From: Bordetella_C sp035493915
GTDB taxonomy: Bacteria; Pseudomonadota; Gammaproteobacteria; Burkholderiales; Burkholderiaceae_B
Assembly: GCA_035493915.1 (NCBI GenBank)
Contig: DATJHN010000201.1
Coordinates: forward strand, 6,387 to 70,386
DNA: 64,000 nucleotides
Direction: 5' to 3'
Each line of letters opens with the position of its first letter. Position 1 is the stretch's first letter. The notes under the pieces were generated by a model that made no database searches, was not told the DNA's origin, and worked only from the letters and a program-made list of their open reading frames with translations. The translations under genes and the position numbers were made by a program. Below, piece after piece: positions 17,606-26,256 of the stretch.

Positions 17606-18586
17606 ATGCCGGTAAAAATCACCCTACGCCATCTACGCTGCTTCGCGGCGGTCGCGGAAACCGGTTCGTTTACCCTGGCCGCCGCCCGCCTGTTCCAGAC
17701 ACAGTCGTCCCTGACCGCCACCATCCAGCAGTTTGAAGAGGTGGTCGGACTCAAGCTATTCGACCGCACCACGCGCCGGGTCGACCTGACCGACGACGCC
17801 GTCCGCTTCAAGGCCGTGGCCGACCGCGTGCTGCGCGATTTCGACGATGCCATCGAGGACTTGAAGGCCGTCGCCAAGAGCCAGCGCGGCCACGTCAGCA
17901 TCGCCGCGGTGCCGTCGATGATCGAACATCTGTTGACGCCCGCGCTGACCGCCTTTCGCCGCGACTATCCGGCCATCACCATATCGGTACGCGATGCGGG
18001 ATCTGACAAAATAGAACGCGATGTCCTGGACGGCGCGGCGGATTTCGGCATTGCCAGCCCGCTGAACAACTACCCGGAGCTGGATTACGCGCCGATCCTG
18101 AATGATCGCTTCGGCGTGGTCTTTCCCGACGGCCATCCGCTGCAGCGTGCGCGCGATCCCATTGCCTGGGCCGCCCTGGCCGCCTATGAACAGATCGGGT
18201 TGGATGCGAATACCGGCATCGGGGCCTTTCTGGATGCCAGGCCTGAATTGGGATTGAGCGACAAATCGGCATCGCAGGACCATGCATCCAGCACGGCATC
18301 GCTATACGCCATGCTTAGCCTGGGCGGCAAGATCGCGGTGCTGCCCGAACTGGCGGCAACCACCGGCCCGCTGGCGCGCTTCCATTTCCGCCCGCTGCAT
18401 GAGCCGGCCATCACACTGCCGATCTGCCTGATCACGCGTCACCTTCGTTCATTCTCGGTGAATTCGCGGCGCATGCTGGATGCGCTGATGGCCACGATCC
18501 GCGAAGCGGGGCATGCCGGCGGCACGGCTGATCAGGGTGGGCGGCGCCGGCCGGCCAAGACGGTCCGGCGCGTGGCGCCGCGTTAA
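17606..18586 (+). CDS. LysR-type transcriptional regulator
   Basis: A 326-residue LysR regulator with the N-terminal winged helix-turn-helix (LRCFAAVAETGSFTLAAARLFQTQSSLTATIQQFE, residues 8-42) and a complete ligand-binding domain (QRGHVSIAAVPSMIEHLLTPAL onward). The C terminus has a basic Arg/Lys-rich tail of about 20 residues (GGRRRPAKTVRRVAPR), longer than usual. It is convergent with the orphan Bug receptor at 18650-19624 and follows RidA by 193 bp, so its target is not obvious from position. It could regulate itself, the Bug gene or the hydantoinase group. Confidence 0.87.
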   Translation: MPVKITLRHLRCFAAVAETGSFTLAAARLFQTQSSLTATIQQFEEVVGLKLFDRTTRRVDLTDDAVRFKAVADRVLRDFDDAIEDLKAVAKSQRGHVSIAAVPSMIEHLLTPALTAFRRDYPAITISVRDAGSDKIERDVLDGAADFGIASPLNNYPELDYAPILNDRFGVVFPDGHPLQRARDPIAWAALAAYEQIGLDANTGIGAFLDARPELGLSDKSASQDHASSTASLYAMLSLGGKIAVLPELAATTGPLARFHFRPLHEPAITLPICLITRHLRSFSVNSRRMLDALMATIREAGHAGGTADQGGRRRPAKTVRRVAPR

Positions 18587-18630
18587 GTTGCGTTGATCCG
18601 TGCGTTCATCCGCGCTGCGCCCATCTGCGT

Positions 18631-18647
18631 CAAGGCAGTCTGCCTTG
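18631..18647. terminator. Hairpin between convergent LysR and Bug genes
   Basis: CAAGGCA, loop GTC and TGCCTTG form a perfect 7-bp stem directly after the Bug stop codon (minus strand) and 45 bases after the LysR stop. There is no T-tract, so it may be a weak or Rho-assisted terminator. Confidence 0.4.
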
Positions 18648-18649
18648 CG

Positions 18650-19624
18650 CTAGTCGACCTTGATATTCGCGTCGACAACCACCTTGCGCCACAGCTCCAT
18701 ATCCTGCTTGATGACCTTGCCGTAATCGGCCGATGCCTTGATCGTCGGCGTGACGCCCAGCGCCGACAGCTTCTGCTGGACGTCTGGCCGGGCGGCGATT
18801 TTGACCAATGCTTCGTGGATGCGGTCGGCGCGCTGCGGGTCCGTGCCGGCGGGCGCGATGATGCCCCACCAGTTCAGCACGTTCACGCCGGGATAGCCCA
18901 GTTCGTCGAAAGTGGGGATATCCGGAAAATCGGCCATGCGCTGCGGCGCCGCCACGGCCAGCGCGCGCAATTGATGGGTGGCCACCAGCGGCATGCCGGA
19001 CGCCGTACTGCCGAACGTGGCATCGACGTGCCTGGCGATAGTGTCGGTCATCGCCGGCCCGGAACCGCGGTAGGGCACGCTGACGATATTCAGGCTGGTC
19101 TTCAGGCGCAGCAGCTCCGCCCCCAGGTGGCCCAGCGAGCCGGGGCCGGCATTGGCGATATTCAGCGGGCGGTTCTTGCCTTCCGCCAGGAAGTCCTTCA
19201 AGGACAGGCTGGCGCCGGCGTCCGGCACGAACAGGACGAAGGGCGCCGAGCCGACCATGCCCATGGGGGTGTAGTCCTTGACCGGATCGTAGCCGGCGGC
19301 GGGACCATGTTCGGCGGCGTTCAGTACCAGGGCGACATCGGCCAGCATGACGGTATAGCCATCGTGCGGCGCGCGCGTCATATACGTCGCCGCGATGGCC
19401 GTATTGGCCCCGGCGCGATTCGACACGATGATGTTCACGCCCAGTTCCTGCTGCAGATAGGGCGCCAGCGTCCTGGCGATGACGTCGGACGCGCCGCCGG
19501 GCGCGTATGGGACGACCAGGTCGATCGGCCGCGACGGATAGGTCTCGGCGCGCGCGGGCGCGCCGCCGATTGCCGCCAGCGCCAGGCAAGCCACGCCCAG
19601 CGCTCGAATCAAGCCTTTAGCCAT
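18650..19624 (-). CDS. Bug family tripartite tricarboxylate transporter receptor (TctC-like)
   Basis: A 324-residue exported receptor with a cleavable signal (MAKGLIRALGVACLALAAIG, cleavage near ARA-ET). Bug-family landmarks are PIDLVVPYAPGGASDVIART at the mature N terminus, the first binding-loop Asn/Gly region, VPYRGSGPAMTD in the middle and FPDIPTFDELGYPGVNVLNWW near the C terminus. Bug proteins bind carboxylates and deliver them to TctA/TctB; neither is in the window, so this is an orphan receptor. The ATG at 19624 is chosen over 19648 because AAGGGGA precedes it at good spacing. It converges with the LysR gene at 17606. The ligand is unknown. Confidence 0.9.
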   Translation of the reverse strand: MAKGLIRALGVACLALAAIGGAPARAETYPSRPIDLVVPYAPGGASDVIARTLAPYLQQELGVNIIVSNRAGANTAIAATYMTRAPHDGYTVMLADVALVLNAAEHGPAAGYDPVKDYTPMGMVGSAPFVLFVPDAGASLSLKDFLAEGKNRPLNIANAGPGSLGHLGAELLRLKTSLNIVSVPYRGSGPAMTDTIARHVDATFGSTASGMPLVATHQLRALAVAAPQRMADFPDIPTFDELGYPGVNVLNWWGIIAPAGTDPQRADRIHEALVKIAARPDVQQKLSALGVTPTIKASADYGKVIKQDMELWRKVVVDANIKVD

Positions 19625-19737
19625 TCGAGTTCCCCTTGATATTGGCATTCTTCGGTCGCCGCCGACAGAGCGGCGCCATGCTTGACGAAGATCATAGGGA
19701 GCCCGCGGCTGCCCGACAAATAGCTAGTATTTGTGGA

Positions 19738-20034
19738 TTATTGTCCTTTGGCGATATATGCGTGGCTGGGCTTCCTCATGGCGCACGCCATGATGCCGGC
19801 GGTCGTCACCTTGCCGACATACAAGGGCGCGGCGGCCAGTCTCTGGATGGCCCCGCACCATGGGGCGCGCCACGGGCGGCAGTCGCGGCGGGCTTCGTCG
19901 ATATCCTTGCGGCCGCGGTTGTGATGGGCCAGGGTCAGGTCATGCACGGCCCACAAGTCATCGATGATGCCTTTCATCGTTTCCGACAGCGTGTCATACG
20001 CCAGGTACATATTGGCGAACATCGCATATGCCAT
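19738..20034 (-). pseudogene. Decayed remnant of a TauD/TfdA-family Fe(II)/2-oxoglutarate dioxygenase
   Basis: The minus strand encodes MFANMYLAYDTLSETMKGII and AVHDLTLAHHNRG in one frame, then PMVRGHPETGRRAL in a neighbouring frame, then YVGKVTTAGI back in the first. These reproduce, in order, three consecutive blocks of the TauD/TfdA family (xMFANMxxAYxALS, AVHD and HPVVRTHPETGRKALYVG), with a shift around the middle. Only the C-terminal half is recognisable; the N-terminal half with the HxD iron ligands and the extreme C terminus are gone. The open frame of 98 codons is an accident of decay. It adjoins an AT-rich dyad at 20055-20090, which may mark the deletion junction. The family call is by motif recall and not searched. 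Confidence 0.62.
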
Positions 20035-20054
20035 TTAACTTTAATACTATAACG

Positions 20055-20090
20055 TATGTATATGATAAATATAAATATTATTCATACATA
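20055..20090. repeat. AT-rich dyad symmetry
   Basis: TATGTAT (20055-20061) and ATACATA (20084-20090) bracket a nearly pure A/T centre with further partial symmetry. The 60-base AT island stands out in a GC-rich window. It lies between the dioxygenase remnant and the stator operon, about 220 bases before MotA. It could be a promoter or operator for that operon, or a scar of rearrangement. Confidence 0.5.
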
Positions 20091-20170
20091 TGGCAATGCA
20101 AATGGAAGCGGAGCCGCTATCGCACAGGCAAGGCCGCGTTGTTTGGAAATTCCCTTAACCGCCAGGTTTC

Positions 20171-20191
20171 GGGGGTCTTTCCCCCCTTTTT
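20171..20191 (+). terminator. Short hairpin followed by T-tract
   Basis: GGGGG, loop TCTTT and CCCCC, then TTTTT on the plus strand: a weak intrinsic terminator by form. No plus-strand gene ends just upstream, so it might insulate the stator operon from read-through or attenuate a transcript starting in the AT-rich region. The stem is only 5 bp. Confidence 0.3.
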
Positions 20192-20312
20192 ACAGCCGTT
20201 GACCGCGCGATCGCCTTACTAGAATTGAGCATCCCGTCGATGCGCCCGCAACGCCGCGGGATCCGGCTGGCCTTGTGGCCTGGTCCGTTCGCCTTCCATG
20301 GGCCCCAATTCA

Positions 20313-21224
20313 ATGAATGCTTCGACCCTGATCGGTATCGCCGTCGCCATCGCGACCCTGGCCGCCGCGATTTTCAGCTCTTCGCCTGACGCGCTCGCCT
20401 TCATCAATTTGCCCGGGCTGGGCATCGTGCTGGGCGGTACGGCCGCGGCGCTGTTCATCGGCTATCCGATGACGGAAGTGCGCCGCATCGTCCCGCTGCT
20501 GCGGCTGGTGTTCCGCAACGAAAAAGTGGATACGCAGCGCGACATCGACGAACTGGTCGCGCTGGCGCACAGCTGGGTGGGTTCGGACGTGCATAGCGTC
20601 GAACGGGAACTGCAGAAGGTGACCAATCCCTTCCTGCGCACGGGCGTTCAGTTGATCATCGACAACACGCCGGAAGAACAGATCGTCGAGTTGCTGCAAT
20701 GGCGCATCGCCCGGATGCGCGCGCGCGAGCAGGCCGAGGCACAGATGTTCCGCACCATGGCCAGCTTCGCGCCGGCTTTCGGCATGCTGGCAACGCTGAT
20801 CGGCCTGGTCAACCTGATGACGGTGCTGGGCTCGCAGGGCATGGACGTAATCGGCAAGCAAATGGGTATCGCGCTGATCGCCACGTTCTACGGCATCCTG
20901 CTGGCCAACCTGATCTGCAAGCCCATCGCCATCAAGCTGGAGCGCCGCACCGAACAGCGCCTGGTACTGATGAACATGGTGCTGCAAGGCATCTCCATGA
21001 TGTGCGAACGGCGCGGACCGGCGGTGGTGCGCGAGACGCTCAATTCCTTCATGCAGCACTTCGAGGATGAAATCCGCGAGCAGCCGCCCAAGAAGAAGGG
21101 CAAGCAGTCCAAGGCCGCCGCCGTTGCACAGGGCACGCAGCGCGCCGCCCCGTCCATGGGCAGTCCGGCGGCAGCAGGTGACGCGGCGTCCCTGCGCAAC
21201 CGGGTCACCTCGCAGCGCTCATGA
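20313..21224 (+). CDS. MotA/PomA-like stator (proton or ion channel) subunit
   Basis: A 303-residue inner-membrane protein of the MotA/ExbB superfamily. It has two N-terminal helices (about 3-21 and 34-51), a cytoplasmic loop with the family's DNTPEEQIVELL segment, then helices three and four (MASFAPAFGMLATLIGLVNL and IALIATFYGILLANLI) with the Pro and Thr positions seen in MotA. The C terminus is a Lys/Pro/Ala-rich cytoplasmic tail (EQPPKKKGKQSK). It overlaps the MotB-like gene (ATGA). No flagellar genes are in view, and its neighbours are an outer-membrane barrel and two exported serine hydrolases. It may be a second flagellar stator or power an envelope function. It lacks the very long helical tail of Zorya ZorA. 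Starts at 20298 or 20313 are possible. Confidence 0.85.
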   Translation: MNASTLIGIAVAIATLAAAIFSSSPDALAFINLPGLGIVLGGTAAALFIGYPMTEVRRIVPLLRLVFRNEKVDTQRDIDELVALAHSWVGSDVHSVERELQKVTNPFLRTGVQLIIDNTPEEQIVELLQWRIARMRAREQAEAQMFRTMASFAPAFGMLATLIGLVNLMTVLGSQGMDVIGKQMGIALIATFYGILLANLICKPIAIKLERRTEQRLVLMNMVLQGISMMCERRGPAVVRETLNSFMQHFEDEIREQPPKKKGKQSKAAAVAQGTQRAAPSMGSPAAAGDAASLRNRVTSQRS

Positions 21225-22105
21225 GCTCCACCAACCAGTCGCGCGCGTCCTGGATAGACATCGCCGTACAGCGCAAGGCGGAGGACGAACGCCAGCGCCG
21301 CGAGCGTACCAAGACGGTACGGCGCAACCGCTACCAGCGCTGGCACGTTCCCGAAACCTTGGACAGGGAGCCGGACAACTGGCTGATGACCTATCTGGAC
21401 CTGATTACGCTGCTGCTGGCGCTGTTCGTGGTCATGCTGGCGTTGACGCGTATCGGCCCGGGGCCGGGCGCCAAGCCGCCTGAGGTGGCCGCCGGCGTCA
21501 GCCTGGCCAAGCTGCCACCGGGCCCCGTGGAGCCGTGGGCGAACGACTTGCCCAAGATTCCGGAGGAATGGTCCAGGTTGCCCGATCCCCCGCCCGCGCC
21601 GCCCGCCACCACGGCGCCGGCCGACCCGCTGGAAAAACCCGAGCCGCCGGTCAAAATGCCGACCGCCGCCGAACTGGGCCTGACTGATCTGGGCAAATCG
21701 GTCGACGTACAGATCAATCGCCAGACGGTCACTTTCCGCATCAGCAACGAGCTGCTGTTCACCTCCGGACAGGCCACGTTGAGCAAGGAAGGCGGGCCGT
21801 TGATCAAGAAGCTGGCCGACGTGATCAACCGCAGCAAGTTCCCCCTGTCGGTGGAAGGACATAGCGACAACGTCCCCATCCTGACGCGCCAGTTCGCGTC
21901 CAACTGGGACCTGTCGACCAGCCGCGCCACGTCCGTGCTGCGCGAACTGGTCCATGACGGTGTCGATCCGCAACGCTTGCGCGCGGTGGGCTACGCGGAT
22001 ACCAAGCCGCTGGAAAGCAATGACACGCCGGCGGGCAAGGCGGCCAACCGCCGCGTGGAGCTGATCATGCGCATCGTGCCCGAGAAGAAGGATTCGGGGC
22101 AGTGA
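21221..22105 (+). CDS. MotB-like stator subunit with OmpA-type peptidoglycan-binding domain
   Basis: A 294-residue partner of the MotA-like protein. A basic cytoplasmic N terminus of about 55 residues precedes one membrane helix, YLDLITLLLALFVVMLAL, whose Asp60 occupies the position of the ion-conducting Asp of MotB. A proline-rich periplasmic linker (about 82-150) follows, then an OmpA/MotB domain with VEGHSDNVPI, NWDLSTSRATSVLRELV, GYADTKP and NRRVELIMR, the peptidoglycan-contact motifs. All parts for a functional stator are present. Stop and start overlap with the barrel protein gene (TGATG), tying the stator to an outer-membrane partner. Flagellar function is neither shown nor excluded by the sequence. 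Confidence 0.87.
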   Translation: MSSTNQSRASWIDIAVQRKAEDERQRRERTKTVRRNRYQRWHVPETLDREPDNWLMTYLDLITLLLALFVVMLALTRIGPGPGAKPPEVAAGVSLAKLPPGPVEPWANDLPKIPEEWSRLPDPPPAPPATTAPADPLEKPEPPVKMPTAAELGLTDLGKSVDVQINRQTVTFRISNELLFTSGQATLSKEGGPLIKKLADVINRSKFPLSVEGHSDNVPILTRQFASNWDLSTSRATSVLRELVHDGVDPQRLRAVGYADTKPLESNDTPAGKAANRRVELIMRIVPEKKDSGQ

Positions 22106-23379
22106 TGTTCCCGCTGGGGCGCGGCACATCGACCGTGTCGCGCCTGCCGGCGCGCCGGTCCATCGTGCAGTGGTTCTTGGCCCTCGGGCCCGTGGCGACA
22201 CGGACCGCGGCACGAGACGCGACGCGGCGGGCCGTGGCGGTGACCGCATTGGTCTGCCTGGCGGCGCTGCATGACGACGCGTCGGCGGCAGCGCAATCCG
22301 AGATCTTCCTGGATCCAGCCCCCGCGGCCGACACAGTGGCTCCCCTGGAGACATACCCGACCGTGCAGGGGCGCTTCCTGGGCTATGTCGAGAATGCAAA
22401 TTTCTTCGGCGTGAAGGGGCCCGGCGCCACGGGCCTGCCGTCGTCGTGGCATACCGTGGATCCCTTTCTGCAGGGCGCGGCCGTGGCCCGCCTGTCGCAG
22501 CGCTGGACCCTGTCGGGACTGGCCGAACTACGCGCCTTCGGCAACGATCCGGGCGACCGCGCTTTCGAAACCCTGGATGGACAGCTGCGCAACCTGTTCG
22601 TCAGCTATGACGCCGGCAGCATGTCGTATTTCGCCGGCAAGTTCGAAGTCGGCCTGGGCGAAGCCTGGGAAACGATGGATGGCATCTATAGCGGCTTTTC
22701 CAGCGACTACTACTATCCCGGCTCGCTGGGCGCGGGCGCCAAGTGGACCCTGAAGCAGCCCGATGCGGCCACGCAAACCGTAAGCGCCATCGTGTTCAAG
22801 CGCGACAACACGGTCGTGGGCCAGACCTGGTTCAACAACTATCCATCGCAGCCGAACCTGCAGGACGGCGGCCCGGGCAACACCAACGGCCTGCAATCGG
22901 GCGGCATCGCCTACGACATTTCCAATATCCCGGGCCTGGCCGGATTGCGGGCAGGCGGCACGGTGGCCCAGCTTGCCGCCGGACAAGGCGACCAGCGCTC
23001 GCAGACCGCGCTGGAAATGCACGTCAATTACGAAAGGCCGCTGGGCGACGGCATGGGCCTGCGCTTGTTCGCCGAGTCCGTGCATATGCGCGGCTTTCTG
23101 GGCCGCGAGGCGGCGGCCACCGATTCCATCGCCGCGGCCAGCGTATCGTCGGGCCGCTTTCTATACACGGTTGCCGTGGCCCAGCGCAATCTGGAATCGC
23201 TGAGCGGATCGCTGGCCAGCCAGGGCTTTGCCGACAACCGCGATTGGGGCGTGTCCGGCACGGTGGCGTACCAGACGGATTTCGGCGTGATCATCCAGGC
23301 GGGATTGCTGCGCCAGCAGGAGCAGGGCGTGACATTCAACCAGGGCCTGGTGCGGTTCATTTATCAAACCAATCTATAA
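22105..23379 (+). CDS. Predicted outer-membrane beta-barrel protein coupled to MotB-like gene
   Basis: A 424-residue exported protein I cannot place in a named family. After a long N terminus with a hydrophobic segment (VAVTALVCLAALHDD, possible cleavage near ASAA-AQ), the body consists of alternating amphipathic strands rich in Gly, Tyr and Phe (VQGRFLGYVENANFFG, MSYFAGKFEVGLGEAWE, FLYTVAVAQRNLES). It ends in VRFIYQTNL, a typical barrel C-terminal strand. The ATG overlaps the MotB-like stop (TGATG), so it is translationally coupled; GTG at 22102 is an alternative start. The context suggests an outer-membrane protein working with the stator or the two hydrolases downstream. A porin unrelated to the stator remains possible. 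Confidence 0.65.
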   Translation: MFPLGRGTSTVSRLPARRSIVQWFLALGPVATRTAARDATRRAVAVTALVCLAALHDDASAAAQSEIFLDPAPAADTVAPLETYPTVQGRFLGYVENANFFGVKGPGATGLPSSWHTVDPFLQGAAVARLSQRWTLSGLAELRAFGNDPGDRAFETLDGQLRNLFVSYDAGSMSYFAGKFEVGLGEAWETMDGIYSGFSSDYYYPGSLGAGAKWTLKQPDAATQTVSAIVFKRDNTVVGQTWFNNYPSQPNLQDGGPGNTNGLQSGGIAYDISNIPGLAGLRAGGTVAQLAAGQGDQRSQTALEMHVNYERPLGDGMGLRLFAESVHMRGFLGREAAATDSIAAASVSSGRFLYTVAVAQRNLESLSGSLASQGFADNRDWGVSGTVAYQTDFGVIIQAGLLRQQEQGVTFNQGLVRFIYQTNL

Positions 23380-23404
23380 GGGATCGCCGGCCTGGCGGGA
23401 GGTA

Positions 23405-25021
23405 ATGATGATGAAGAAGCGGATACTGGACCAGTCGGTAGCGAAGCAGCCGGTAGCGCGGCGCCGCGGGCCGGCGTCGACAGCAATAGCAATGGTGTTG
23501 GCGATGGTGGCGGTCTGCGCCGCACCCGCCGCGCATGCCTATAACCTGGAGGTCGGTGACGCGCAGTCCCAGCGCATAGTGGCGCCCGCGGATGTCGAAC
23601 GTATCCTGCCGCGGTTCGAGGCCTATGCCCAGGACCTGCTCAAGCGCAGCGGTGTACCCGGCTTCGCGGTCGGCATCGTGGCCGACGGCAAGACGGTGCT
23701 GGCGCGCGGCTGGGGCGTGGCGGACGTGCGCGACGGCAAGCCGGTGACGGCCGATACGCTTTTCCCGCTGGCATCCGTTTCCAAGTCCCTGGCCGGTGCG
23801 TCGGTCGCGGCCCTGGTGGGTGAAGGCAAACTGGAGTGGGATGACAAGGTGTCCACCCTGGCGCGCGACATCCGCTTCCACGATCCCTACGTCACCAGCG
23901 AGATGACGCTGCGCGATCTGCTTTCGCAACGCACCGGCTATGCGCCGTTCTACGGCGAGGACCTGGACGTGATTTTCGGCTATGGACGGCAAGAGGTCTT
24001 CCACCGCCTGCGCTATCTGCCGCCGGCCACGGCGTTTCGTACGCATTACGCATATTCCAACTGGAACCTGACCTTGGGCGGCGAAGTCGCGGCGCAGGCG
24101 GTCGGCATGCACTGGGAAGACCTGGTGCGCCGCACGATCATCGAGCCGCTGGGCATGCACCGCACGGTGGCCTCGCGCAAGGAATACCTGGCCTTGTCCG
24201 ACCGCGCGGCGCCGCACCTGGTGGAAAACGGCAAGGCACACGCGGAAACCCTGATTTCCCGCGATTCGCAGGCGCCCGCGGGCGGCCTGTCTTCCACGGT
24301 CAACGACATGCTGCGCTGGCTGGTCTTCGAAATCGATGGCGGCAAGTTTCAGGGCCGCCAGGTGGTGGCCGAAGCGGCCATGCGCGAAACGCAGACCCCG
24401 CAATCCATCGTCAGCGCCGGCTTTCCGGCGGTGCACTATGGGCTGGGGCTGGAGGTGCGGGACGACCACGGCCGCAAGGAGCTCGCGCACAACGGCGGCT
24501 TCGAAGAAGGCATTAACACCCGCATCGCCTTTCTGCCGAACGAACGCCTGGGCATCGTGATCCTGACCAATGCGCCGCCGATGGGAATTCCGGAAGCGCT
24601 GGAATACAAGCTGCAGACGCTGCTGTTCCAGGACCGTCCAGACGTGGATACGTGGCCGACGCTGGCCGAAAAATGGCGGCAGGCCCTGCAATCGCTGCTG
24701 GACCGGCCAGGCCGCCTGCACGGACAGCCGCCCGCGGGCGCCCATCCGGTGGCGGATGCGGCGCGCTACGTGGGCCGTTATTCGCATCCGTACTACGGCG
24801 ACATCGTGATAACCGCCGAAGGCTCGCAGCTGAAGATGCGAGCCGGCAACGCGCCGGAGCGCGCGCTGCAGCCATGGCAGGGCGACACCTTCCGCGTGCC
24901 CACGCTGGAAGACGACGCCGTGACCTTCCTGCCGGGCGCTGGCGGCGCGAGCCGCGCCCTGACGCTTTCACCACTGGAAGATATTCCCGACGCGCTGTTC
25001 ACGCGCAGCGATAAGCCCTGA
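23405..25021 (+). CDS. Exported serine hydrolase, class C beta-lactamase fold, with DUF3471-like C-terminal domain
   Basis: A 538-residue protein with an N-terminal signal or anchor (hydrophobic around 25-45, AHA cleavage-like site). The catalytic core has the SxxK motif SVSK (Ser124, Lys127), the YxN motif YSN (Tyr217) and HNG near the end of the core, the set found in D,D-carboxypeptidases, esterases and AmpC-like enzymes. The last 90 or so residues (ARYVGRYSHPYYGDIVIT onward) resemble the DUF3471 lipocalin-like module common in this family. Three in-frame ATGs stand in tandem at 23405, 23408 and 23411; GGGAGG fits the third best. It follows the barrel gene by 25 bp in the stator operon. 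A role in trimming peptidoglycan peptides is inferred. Confidence 0.85.
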   Translation: MMMKKRILDQSVAKQPVARRRGPASTAIAMVLAMVAVCAAPAAHAYNLEVGDAQSQRIVAPADVERILPRFEAYAQDLLKRSGVPGFAVGIVADGKTVLARGWGVADVRDGKPVTADTLFPLASVSKSLAGASVAALVGEGKLEWDDKVSTLARDIRFHDPYVTSEMTLRDLLSQRTGYAPFYGEDLDVIFGYGRQEVFHRLRYLPPATAFRTHYAYSNWNLTLGGEVAAQAVGMHWEDLVRRTIIEPLGMHRTVASRKEYLALSDRAAPHLVENGKAHAETLISRDSQAPAGGLSSTVNDMLRWLVFEIDGGKFQGRQVVAEAAMRETQTPQSIVSAGFPAVHYGLGLEVRDDHGRKELAHNGGFEEGINTRIAFLPNERLGIVILTNAPPMGIPEALEYKLQTLLFQDRPDVDTWPTLAEKWRQALQSLLDRPGRLHGQPPAGAHPVADAARYVGRYSHPYYGDIVITAEGSQLKMRAGNAPERALQPWQGDTFRVPTLEDDAVTFLPGAGGASRALTLSPLEDIPDALFTRSDKP

Positions 25022-25108
25022 TCGACCCATGGTGCGGGCCACGGCCCCGCATCGCCCCGCTACCCGCCGGATCGCAGACCGGCACATGACCCTTACGGAG
25101 GTACCACG

Positions 25109-26251
25109 ATGTCCGTCCGACCGACCCCGCGCAAGCTCCTGGCCGCGCTGGCGCTTGTTGCGCTGCCCCTGGCCGCGCATGCCGAAGACCTGGCGCTGAA
25201 CGAAGCGGCCAACTTCGCGGCCGCTTCGATGTGGCTGAACGCGGGCCGTCCCGCCATGGTTATCGCCGTGGTGCGCGGCAACGACGTATATGTGGAAGGC
25301 CTGGGCGAAACCCAGCCTGGCAGCGGCATCGAGCCCAATGGTCAATCCATCGTCCGTATCGGATCGTTGTCCAAGGTCCTGGCCGGCGACGTAATGGCTG
25401 CCATGGTGGCGGACAAGAAGATATCCCTGACCGAGCCGCTATCCAAGTTCGCACCGTCCGGCGTCACGATCCCCAGCGTCTTTGGCCGCGGCATCAACCT
25501 GCTGGATCTGGCCACCCATTCCGCCTCGCTGCCGCGCGAAGCGCCGGAACACGAAGCCAAACCCGGCACGAATCCCTTCGACGTGTACACGGCCAAGGGT
25601 TACTGGAACTGGTTCAAGGATCACAAGCTGGAGTACAAGCCCGGCACCGTGGCCATGTATTCGAACTTCGGCTTCGGCCTGCTGGGCGAGGCCCTGGCAC
25701 GCGCCGGCGGCGCACCGTATTCCGAACTGCTGAAACGCTATACGACCGGTCCGCTCGGCATGAAGGACACCGTCGGCCGCCTGACGCCGGAACAGCAGAA
25801 ACGGATGCTGGGCGGTATCGATTTCGATGGCAAGCCGGCGCATCCCTGGGAAACGTCGGAGATACTGGACGCCAGCGGCGGCCTGCATTCGACGGCCGAC
25901 GATATGGTGCGCTGGATGAAGTGGCATCTGGCCGACGACGCGGCGGGCGAGGAAGCGCGCACGCTGGCCCATGCCTTGTACCGGCCCAACGACGGCCTGA
26001 AGAGCGCGGTCGGCATTGAAGCGGATAGCGGCGATGGCATGGGACTGGGCTGGGTCGTGTCCATGCCGCATGGCAATACACCGCTGGTGCTGGGCAAGAG
26101 CGGCGGCCTGGTCGGTTTCATGAGCTATGTGGCACTATCCCCGCAGCGCCACATCGGCGTATTCGTCTCGGTCGGCAAGATCGATTTCGCCATGTTCGAG
26201 GGAATCCATCACGGGGTGGTGGATCTGATAACCAGCCTTAGCCCGCGCTAG
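25109..26251 (+). CDS. Exported serine hydrolase, AmpH-like beta-lactamase fold
   Basis: A 380-residue exported protein with a clear Sec signal (LLAALALVALPLAAHA, cleavage before EDLA). Active-site motifs are SLSK (Ser86, Lys89), YSN (Tyr184) and KSGG in the third motif position. The order and length match the AmpH/AmpC family of D,D-carboxypeptidases/endopeptidases, which cut or trim peptidoglycan side chains. It is the last gene of the stator operon, 87 bp after the other serine hydrolase, with ACGGAGGT upstream of the ATG. Two related but distinct hydrolases in one operon suggest two substrates or two steps. A true beta-lactamase is possible but less likely. Confidence 0.85.
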   Translation: MSVRPTPRKLLAALALVALPLAAHAEDLALNEAANFAAASMWLNAGRPAMVIAVVRGNDVYVEGLGETQPGSGIEPNGQSIVRIGSLSKVLAGDVMAAMVADKKISLTEPLSKFAPSGVTIPSVFGRGINLLDLATHSASLPREAPEHEAKPGTNPFDVYTAKGYWNWFKDHKLEYKPGTVAMYSNFGFGLLGEALARAGGAPYSELLKRYTTGPLGMKDTVGRLTPEQQKRMLGGIDFDGKPAHPWETSEILDASGGLHSTADDMVRWMKWHLADDAAGEEARTLAHALYRPNDGLKSAVGIEADSGDGMGLGWVVSMPHGNTPLVLGKSGGLVGFMSYVALSPQRHIGVFVSVGKIDFAMFEGIHHGVVDLITSLSPR

Positions 26252-26256
26252 ATCAG

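Noticed and set aside
20028..20222. 64-codon frame over the AT-rich dyad
   Set aside because: Runs through the low-complexity dyad; no coding character.
20313..22105. Zorya anti-phage system (ZorA/ZorB)
   Set aside because: The MotA-like protein lacks the long helical ZorA tail, and no ZorC, ZorD or ZorE-like gene follows.
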